Assembly (NCBI GenBank): GCA_035048485.1
Contig: CM068589.1
Span: 6,504,224-6,568,223 of the forward strand
DNA length: 64,000 nt
Direction: 5' to 3'
Origin: Pteria penguin
Taxonomy: Eukaryota; Mollusca; Bivalvia; Pterioida; Pteriidae
Both the position numbers and the translations under genes were made by a program. This document shows positions 57,623 to 64,000 of this stretch, piece by piece (the stretch's first letter is position 1; every line of letters begins with the position of its first letter). Under the pieces are notes generated by a model that ran no database searches, was not told where the DNA came from, and saw only the letters and a list, made by a program, of their open reading frames with translations.

Positions 57623-57925
57623 TGAGAACATCCAGGAATGTTTGTGCCGTCGACCCTTGACCTATATTATTGGAAGCTGAGCAGAAGTATGTTCCTTCGT
57701 CAGATTGCTGCACGTTGGTTATCGTAAGCGTTGGGTTGCTGACTGTACCGCCACTGTACCTTGACGAAGAACTTATGACGACGGTACTGGTTACCCCACC
57801 AATCTGTCGTTGCCAGGTGATGGAAGTCGCAGCTGGATTTTGTGACGTAATTGAACAAATCAGGTTGGCTGTGTTACCAGCCATCACACTGTAGGAGCTG
57901 GAACCAACCTGAACAGTGGGAGTGG
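57623..57925 (-). CDS. Ig6 exon, Ig-like domain (single exon)
   Basis: This 303 bp exon has acceptor tttttttag|ccactc and donor ctca|gtaagt, both phase 1. It reads T-P-T-V-Q-V, ANLIC, SITWQR, RYSGG then NPTLTI, Q-Q-S-D-E-G-T-Y-F-C-S-A-S-N and LDVLS, with Ser in place of the terminal Gly. The first 12 codons precede the internal Met. Confidence 0.92.
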
Positions 57926-59542
57926 CTAAAAAAATGATTGACAGTTAACATATCTGCATACATATTTATATTAAGAAGGATATTTAGATGGAATATGAAG
58001 AGAATAACATGACTATGGAGAGATATATAAACTACAGCTATAGTATTATGACTAGCAATATCATAGACATTAGTTCCATACCCTGCATTTGAAATCATCA
58101 TGAAGAAGACCTTTCTGCCAATCAGTATAGTGAATGATGTAATACTGTCTGCTGATTGGCTGATACTGAGTATTCCTCAAGAGGACTTCAAATGTATGCT
58201 ATACCCATGCTATATCAAAATCTTTTTAAGGAAAATTGGATGACAGAAGCCATGACTTTGAATTTCTGCTTATTTCTCACTTTATTGTATACGATGCTGC
58301 ATTTATTATATCTGAGAAAAAATCGACAATTTCTGAACAGGGGAGAAATCAAATATGGCCAAATATCAAGACTGATGTATTAATGAAAAGGTGTGTGCTC
58401 TGGAAGGTGTCTGAATTGAGAAGTGTCTAATTTTGAAGTGTCTAATTGAGAAGTGTCTAAGTTTGAAAATAAATATTTAAATACACTGAATTTCTACTTG
58501 AAAGCAAAGCCACAACAAGGAAATGTACAAGACTTATTCAAAAGGAGAGCTTTGAAAAATATAACATAATGTATATAGTGCAAAGGTATAGCGGAACACA
58601 AGACTGTAAATCCACTTGTTTTTGTGAGAACTTTAATTTCCCATAAATTTGCAATTTTGTCTCCATTTTGACAAAACTAAACCTTCAACAATAATGAGCC
58701 ATCCATGATTTCATTACTAAACAGCAAACTGAATATTGTTTCTCATATAAATTACATATTACCAAATTAACCCAAAGTGAGATTGAAATTTTTGCGTAAT
58801 TAAAGCCACACTAAATATAAGAGCTTCACAGTATAAATACTACATATAGACTAGGCAGATATAATTTACAAGTTTGTTCCGTCATGGCATTCGTAACAAT
58901 TTCCGAATCGGTTATTTTTCCAGGAAATTATGGTTCATTTAGTATCTAAATTGTTGGACTTACAGTATTAAAGCATATGTGTTCTCTAGGTTCAGGAATT
59001 TGAACCTCCAATGTTTGAGATGGAAGGTAAAGGGAATAATGTAATTTGAGACATCAAGGGGGGTTTACTTCTCAGGAAATAGCTGATGATGTCTTCAACC
59101 ATGACTGAACAAGTACAGCGAAGCTTACCAAGTGTCATACAAATGAATAAATGTTGATATAGTATCTATAATATACTAGAAATTAATAAAAGTGTTAAGT
59201 TTTTTTAGATGACAAGGACCCATCAAATTTGGAAGTCTTGGATTTCTTTAATAAAGATTATAAACTTTCAACTAAATGTTCTGTTTACATTGCCCTGAAA
59301 TAATTTCACATTCTAAATTTCAAATTTTGATCCCATTTGCCATAATCAAACTACTAAAATTCTGAGAAAACAATCTCAAACTATTTTGTTTATATTAATC
59401 AATGGTTAAAATTTTGTGTTTATTTTATTTCCAACTTATGACTGTACATGCAAAATTTCATTTTCATCGAGATTTCCCTTCCGCAAAATTGATTTTTTAT
59501 ACACGTATTTACACTCCCACTGATTTCCACACTAACACTTAC
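57926..59542 (-). other. Intron between Ig5 and Ig6
   Basis: This 1,617 bp phase-1 intron has a minor three-fold gaagtgtctaa repeat near 58.42 kb; nothing else is recognised. Confidence 0.7.
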
Positions 59543-59845
59543 ACGCTAGCACATCAAGGTAAATGGGTGTACTAGAGCCTTTTCCTACGCTATTTTGTGC
59601 CGAGCATACATAAGAGGCTTTGTCTGTGAGATCAGCATTGAAGATGACAAGTGAGGGAGAGCTGATCACACCTCCTCCATATTTTGATTGGCTACTAAAG
59701 TCTACTGGTGATGTAACGCCACCTACAGTTCTTGTCCATGAGACTGAGGTCACGGAAGGAATGGCGTTAACTGTGCACTGAAGCGTAACAGAGCTACCGT
59801 AGTTAACTGTGTAGTTATTTAGAGCTACAGAAATGGAAGGTATAC
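59543..59845 (-). CDS. Ig5 exon, Ig-like domain (single exon)
   Basis: This 303 bp exon has acceptor catttag|gtatac and donor gcgt|gtaagt, both phase 1. It reads I-P-S-I-S-V, VTLQC, SVSWTR, KYGGG then SPSLVI, D-K-A-S-Y-V-C-S-A-Q-N and LDVLA, with Ala in place of the terminal Gly. D-K-A-S replaces the usual D-E-G-S before the F-strand Tyr. One sequon (NYT). Confidence 0.93.
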
Positions 59846-60669
59846 CTAAATGGAGAGATGTCAAGAGTTATCTACCTTGCAGGAACTTTTCTATGTTAGT
59901 TAGATATATAATTTCTACTCTTCCAAAATGCAGTATCAAAATATCTACTACTCAAGAAGAAAGAAATCATTTCATAACATTAAATTAAGTACTAGTAACG
60001 TATAAAATCGAGAGTAAAGCTAAATACATAAAGCACTCTGAATATAAAGATAAAATACAGATTGAAAAAGGTTATATTTGCTAGTGATGACTGTGACTAT
60101 AAAAGAAAGAATGTTTTACAATGGATTTATAAAATGAAGGATATTATCATATATACAGCAAGTTCATTTAAGTTCAATATACCAACTGAAAACTGCAAAA
60201 TAATCAATAATTTCATTTTTTGAGAAAACTGATTAATTAATTAAACAGACACGAGGTACATAATCTCCTATCATCAATCATGACATTTTTTTTTCACATT
60301 GTTTTACACAACCCCAAGACTTAAATATATAGTGTCAGTATCAATATGAGACACAACAGCAATCTTGACTTATGCATCGAACCCAAGAGAAACAGTGACG
60401 TATCTTTTATCTCCATTTTAACTGTCTCGGCTCATTTGAAAGACGAGCAACAGCGAGATGCCAGTCAGGTTCAAACCCAGGACCTCTTTGCCGAGAGACC
60501 AGCGAGCTACTGCAACAGGTGTTCTGAGAAGATATGCCGTCATACAGAACTATAAGGGATCATGTTATACAGTTATCATAGAAAAGGGACTGTATCATGA
60601 AAATTTATCTTATAAATAAACAGAATGAACCATCTTTTTTTTCCAAATTTTTTAGAGATTCACACTTAC
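59846..60669 (-). other. Intron between Ig4 and Ig5
   Basis: This 824 bp phase-1 intron contains a degraded SINE-like segment at 60345-60535. Confidence 0.7.
60345..60535 (-). mobile_element. Degraded SINE-like remnant
   Basis: On the minus strand a tRNA-like string (gctggtctctcggcaaagag then box B-like gggtttgaacc) is followed by gagacagttaaaat, which recalls the gagacagtaaaaac of the three SINE copies. The rest is too changed to align by eye. Confidence 0.5.
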
Positions 60670-60969
60670 TTCCGACTACATTGAGAAAAGCTGCTCCACT
60701 ACTTCCCTGTCCTACAGAGTTAGAAGCCCTGCATACGTAGCTCCCCGCATCGCTGGTCTGTACATTGAATATGGTGAGAGAAGGGATGCTAACGGTACCA
60801 CCACTGTACTTAGCCGTGTTAACAAGATTCAGTGTGGTGGTCACACCATTAGTGGTTCGTTGCCAAGAAATGGATGTGACAGCAGGGTTACCAGACACAG
60901 AACAGGTTATAGTTGCAGAAGAACCAACTGTTGGAGAGCTACCACTGCCAATTACCACAGATGGCACAC
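60670..60969 (-). CDS. Ig4 exon, Ig-like domain (single exon)
   Basis: This 300 bp exon has acceptor ttttccag|gtgtgc and donor ggaa|gtaagt, both phase 1. It reads V-P-S-V-V-I, ATITC, SISWQR, NGVTTTLNL, KYSGG then IPSLTI, D-A-G-S-Y-V-C-R-A-S-N and LNVVG. Its start (IGSGSSPTVG) is Gly/Ser-rich, like that of Ig3 (TGNGATVTIG). Confidence 0.94.
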
Positions 60970-61151
60970 CTGGAAAACGAAAAATGTTGTTGGTTATGTA
61001 CATGATATGCTGTGAGGCTTTGCGCTAACACAGACTTCATGTTGACTTCCTCATCTTACATCATGACAAGACTACTTTACTTATGTGGTGACTGCATCTT
61101 AATTAACTCAAATAGTCAATTAATTAATTAATCTGGGTGTGGTTGCTTCAC

Positions 61152-61214
61152 TGAATAAATTTAGAAGTCTACACAGTATAGAGAGGGAATCTGATGTCTA
61201 CATAGTGATTACAG

Positions 61215-61253
<39 letters not shown>

Positions 61254-61585
61254 CTGTTGTTTTACGTCACTCCACGATTATTTCATGTATATGGTGACAG
61301 CATCTGCCTGATGCATTACGTAGAAATTTATACCTTTGCAACGGACCCATCCAAAGCAGTGAGGTGTTTTTTAAGTGCCACGCCTACCGTGATATGGGAC
61401 CTTGGTTTTTACTGTCTCATCCGAAAGACTGAACACCAGTGTGCCCAGGGTGGGAGTCCAACCCGGGACCTCTCGATCTCAAGCCAAGCACCTTATCCAC
61501 TTGAACACACTGGCTTGAATAAGTTTAGAAGTCTATACAGTATACATAGAGAGGGGATCTAACGTCTACATAGTCATCACAGTGA
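61152..61585. repeat. Pair of roughly 65-70 bp direct repeats flanking SINE copy C
   Basis: The sequence tgaataaatttagaagtcta ... tctacatagtgattacagtga (61152-61215) recurs after the SINE as tgaataagtttagaagtcta ... tctacatagtcatcacagtga (61516-61585) with several substitutions and a small insertion. It is too long for an ordinary SINE target duplication; a pre-existing tandem repeat hit by the SINE is more likely. Confidence 0.8.
61217..61517 (-). mobile_element. tRNA-derived SINE, copy C
   Basis: This has the same body as copies A and B: on the plus strand an expanded (gatt)n tail at the low end, ttttacgtcactccacgat, atggtgacagcatctgcctg, agcagtgagg, tttttactgtctcatccgaa and, at the high end, a decayed tRNA head (cctctcgatc ... 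ccacttgaacacactggctt). It is in the same orientation as the other two copies and is more diverged than copy B. Confidence 0.88.
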
Positions 61586-61791
61586 GGGGATCCAAAACCT
61601 ACATAATGATAATCGTAAGGGGATCTAAAGTCTAATTTCAATAAGATTGACAGAATGTAATTCAACTTGCTACAATATGCAAGATTATCAGGTTAAAAGC
61701 ATTTGAATATTTCTATCTCAGTCCTGACTGTCACATTGCTACAATTATGCCAGCCAATGAGCCCCAAATGGGACTTGAACTTGTAAACTCT

Positions 61792-62210
61792 TAACCCTGA
61801 GCCAGGGTAGCTATTGACCTGCACATCACTACCTCATCTGACCTCTTCACCCTGAGCCAGGGTAGCTATAGACCTACACATCACTACCTCATCTGACCTC
61901 TTCACCCTGAGCCAGGGTAGCTATTGACCTGCACATCACTACCTCATCTGACCTCTTCACCCTGAGCCAGGGTAGCTATTGACCTGCACATCACTACCTC
62001 ATCTGACCTCTTAATCCTGAGCCAGGGTAGCTATTGACCTGCACATCACTATCTCATCTGACCTCTTAACCCTGAGCCAGGGTAGCTATTGACCTGCACA
62101 TCACTACCTCATCTGACCTCTTCACCCTGAGTCAGGGTAGCTATAGACCTACACATCACTACCTCATCTGACCTCTTCACCCTGAGCCAGGGTAGCTATT
62201 GACCTGCACA
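61792..62210. repeat. 55 bp minisatellite, about 7.5 copies
   Basis: The unit runs accctgagccagggtagcta, ttgacctgcacatcactacc, tcatctgacctcttc. Copies are nearly identical (ctattg or ctatag; gcacat or acacat). The array stops about 30 bp short of the Ig3 splice donor. Confidence 0.95.
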
Positions 62211-62243
62211 TTACTAGTTCTGATTTTTCATATTTTTTCATAC

Positions 62244-62546
62244 CTCCTTGCACATTCAGGAAAGCTGTGGTAGAACTTTGTCCAGTACCAACAGAATTGG
62301 ATGCCGAACATCTGTAATTTCCTTCATCAGAGTCTTGAACATTTGTTATGGTGAGTGAAGGGGTTGAGACGGTCCCTCCAGAGTAACGATTATTGCCTGC
62401 TATATTCAGGGTGGTAGTGACACCATTTAGCTCTCGAGTCCAGCTGACAGAGGTGTATGTAGGAAAACCAGAGATAGAACAAGTTATTGTTACTTGGTTG
62501 CCAATGGTTACAGTGGCTCCATTTCCTGTCACTACGGATGGTATGC
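62244..62546 (-). CDS. Ig3 exon, Ig-like domain (single exon)
   Basis: This 303 bp exon has acceptor tttttag|gcatac and donor ggag|gtatga, both phase 1. It reads I-P-S-V-V-T, VTITC, SVSWTR, NGVTTTLNI, RYSGG then TPSLTI, D-E-G-N-Y-R-C-S-A-S-N and LNVQG. The donor lacks the usual AAGT context and lies next to the 55 bp array. Ig2 is only 330 bp away. Confidence 0.93.
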
Positions 62547-62876
62547 CTAAAAAAGAAGGATTGTATGTAATTTTGTTCTGTTTTTCGTGCCACTTTTTAC
62601 TCGTGCCCTAGTCCATTAGCTTCAAGTACATGGCAATAAAGGTCTAAATAATTATATTCTAGAAATAATAAAGGAACAGATGCAACCAACTTTTTAAATC
62701 ATTTTCGTAATCAATCATGATACACTATAAAATATAATCAGAACAGAGTTTCATTTGAGATGGCAAGCATGCAGGTAGATGTACTGATACAGAATTTGAA
62801 ATCAAATATACATGAAGTAAAATCTTTCACAGGTCCACGATCTACATTGTAACTATGTTTATCATAATTTACTCAC

Positions 62877-63182
62877 TTCCTGTAACATCTACGAAGACAC
62901 TCCCACTACTGCCTGTGCCGGCAGAGTTCACAGCCTGACACTGGTAACTACCCTCGTCACCAAGCTGTGCGTTTGTGATTGTCAGACTCGGTGTGGAGGT
63001 GGTACCTCCAGAGTACCGACTGTTACCAATGATGGACACCGTGGAGGTGATGCCATTTACAGTACGTCTCCATATAACAGCTGTAGCAGAAGGATTGGCA
63101 GAAACGGCACATCCGATGGTGATCGTGTTGCCAATGGCAACAGAAAGAGGGGATTGTGAAGTAATAGATACAGATGGTAGAT
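62877..63182 (-). CDS. Ig2 exon, Ig-like domain (single exon)
   Basis: This 306 bp exon has acceptor ctcttcag|atctac and donor ggaa|gtgagt, both phase 1. It reads L-P-S-V-S-I-T, ITIGC, AVIWRR, RYSGG then TPSLTI, D-E-G-S-Y-Q-C-Q-A-V-N and VDVTG. It is close to the family consensus throughout; no sequon is seen. Confidence 0.94.
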
Positions 63183-63906
63183 CTGAAGAGAAAAAGTCGA
63201 ACAATTGTACTAAATAGATACATCGTAAATATGTTTTGACAAATAATTTCTTTTGTATGGTAAAATAAACCAACTTATTCCTAAGACAACCTGGTTGCGA
63301 TTTTGTGATTTCCAAATTCAAAGAGTTATAGAACATGACGGGACAATTTTAAGAAATTTGTATGCTTATCAACATCTCAGTAAACACATTTAGTATAATT
63401 AATTTTGAGTTTTGAGTAATAGATTTCAGGGAAATCTATAAAAGCTGGCGACATGAGAGCTGGGACATCATTTCCCTACCCTTCCAATTGTCTGTTTCAC
63501 CCAAATATAATAATTTCCAAACTTTTTATGCAAATAACAATTTGTTTTATCTTGACTTTCAAAACAAATTTATCATTTAAAATTTAAAATACACTAGTTA
63601 TTCTTTCTTTCATAAAATGTTTTGAAAAAATATATATATTTAAAAGAGTAACACCAAATTTCAAACTATATATAGTTAATTGCTTCCGACATGTCGTACT
63701 TTAAATTCTGAATACTACGGTAATCTTAAATCTCTTTCCCTCAGAGGAAATCAATTGTCCACCATGTGCTATCACACTTAACAATGCCTACCATAATGGC
63801 AACATTGTTCAGATGATTGGCTGTCTGAATGACTTTCATTGCCAATAACAAAAATGAGCAAATATTTTTTTTGGTTTTACAAAATTTTTCTTTGACGACG
63901 ACTCAC
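63183..63906 (-). other. Intron between Ig1 and Ig2
   Basis: This 724 bp phase-1 intron is AT-rich with nothing recognised. Confidence 0.7.
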
Positions 63907-64000
63907 TTCCAACAACGGTGAGGGTAGACAGTCCACTCTGTCCAGTGCCGGCACTGCTAGTGGCGGTACATCGATAACTTCCCGCATCACTAGTTGCTGC
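63907..64000 (-). CDS. Ig1 exon, C-terminal part of Ig-like domain (cut by window edge)
   Basis: The visible 94 bp reads S-D-A-G-S-Y-R-C-T-A-T-S-S-A-G-T-G-Q-S-G and ends LTVVG with donor ggaa|gtgagt in phase 1. This is the E-F-G part of an Ig domain in the same frame and phase as the others, so the gene continues to the right of the window. The first Cys, the Trp and the acceptor lie outside. Confidence 0.9.

Larger units (their letters stand above)
60970..62243 (-). other. Intron between Ig3 and Ig4
   Basis: This 1,274 bp phase-1 intron is largely repeats: a SINE (61217-61517) between long direct repeats, and a 55 bp array (61792-62210) ending about 30 bp from the Ig3 donor. Confidence 0.8.
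33..64000 (-). other. Gene model: interior of giant tandem-Ig gene (36 exons, Ig1-Ig34)
   Basis: One minus-strand gene spans the whole window and is open at both ends. Thirty-six exons with AG/GT borders join into one frame: 34 I-set-like Ig domains with no linker, each starting around a P-S-V-x-I type A strand and ending in L-D-V-x-G. Every between-domain intron is phase 1; the two within-domain introns are phase 2. No other domain, signal peptide or transmembrane segment is present. Known tandem-Ig proteins such as hemicentin, titin-like proteins and Dscam are possible comparisons by architecture only; no orthology is claimed. Identity of the flanking exons would decide between a secreted matrix protein, an adhesion receptor and a muscle-type protein. 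NxS/T sequons in many domains and the canonical disulfide cysteines fit an extracellular product (inference). Confidence 0.88.

Noticed and set aside
33..64000. Dscam-like mutually exclusive exon cluster
   Set aside because: Mutually exclusive variants normally encode alternatives of the same domain and would be close paralogues in a tight cluster; here the exons are dispersed over 64 kb and equally consistent with constitutive splicing. Not excluded, but unsupported without RNA.
33..64000. Naming the gene as hemicentin, titin or Dscam
   Set aside because: Only repeated Ig domains are visible; the diagnostic modules of those proteins lie outside the window or do not exist.

Overview
This is a eukaryotic window, AT-rich and intron-rich, most likely from a mollusc and probably a bivalve. 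The inference rests on three things: tRNA-derived SINEs with an ATTG-type tail, a SINE carrying the motif gggttttctccgggtacccc, and a 2.6 kb dispersed element that opens with gaggcccaagtgggcct and closes in a ggctcaggtgagct hairpin. All three resemble repeats I associate with bivalve genomes, but no species can be named. I see no bacterial, viral or RNA gene.

Apart from repeats, the window is the interior of one very large gene on the minus strand. It encodes an uninterrupted string of immunoglobulin-like (I-set type) domains. I can place 34 domains in 36 exons: 33 complete (10,032 coding bases, 3,344 residues) and one cut by the right edge. They are numbered Ig1 to Ig34 in transcript order, from high to low coordinate. 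Thirty-one complete domains are one exon each of 291-318 bp; two (Ig30, Ig32) are split into 166 bp plus 140 bp by an intron. Every domain boundary is a phase-1 intron, so each domain unit is symmetric (1-1), a multiple of three, and could be skipped or duplicated without shifting frame. No signal peptide, membrane segment, cytoplasmic tail, other domain type, start codon, stop codon or polyA site belonging to the gene was found, so both ends lie outside the window. The domains share the Ig core (Cys, Trp, D.G.Y.C.A.N) and an unusually constant family motif, K/R-Y-S-G-G-x(4)-P-S-L-T-I. The protein is probably secreted or extracellular and may serve in adhesion, matrix or recognition, but function cannot be read from this fragment.

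Layout, right to left: Ig1-Ig6 (64.0-57.6 kb); Ig7-Ig14 as four exon pairs with alternating short and long introns (55.8-44.3 kb); Ig15-Ig20 (41.0-30.5 kb), including a 4.7 kb intron filled with nested repeats; Ig21-Ig28, with compact introns in 24.6-20.6 kb; Ig29-Ig32, a two-domain module (one unsplit plus one split domain) present twice; then Ig33 and Ig34. A decayed half-exon lies between the last two.

Introns make up about 84 percent of the window. They hold many minisatellites (units of about 20 to 80 bp), three copies of one SINE family in one orientation, a foldback element with a SINE in its loop, and a perfect 77 bp palindrome. Most longer open frames outside the Ig exons are by-products of tandem repeats. 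All calls come from reading the sequence; no alignment, RNA evidence or database search was available.
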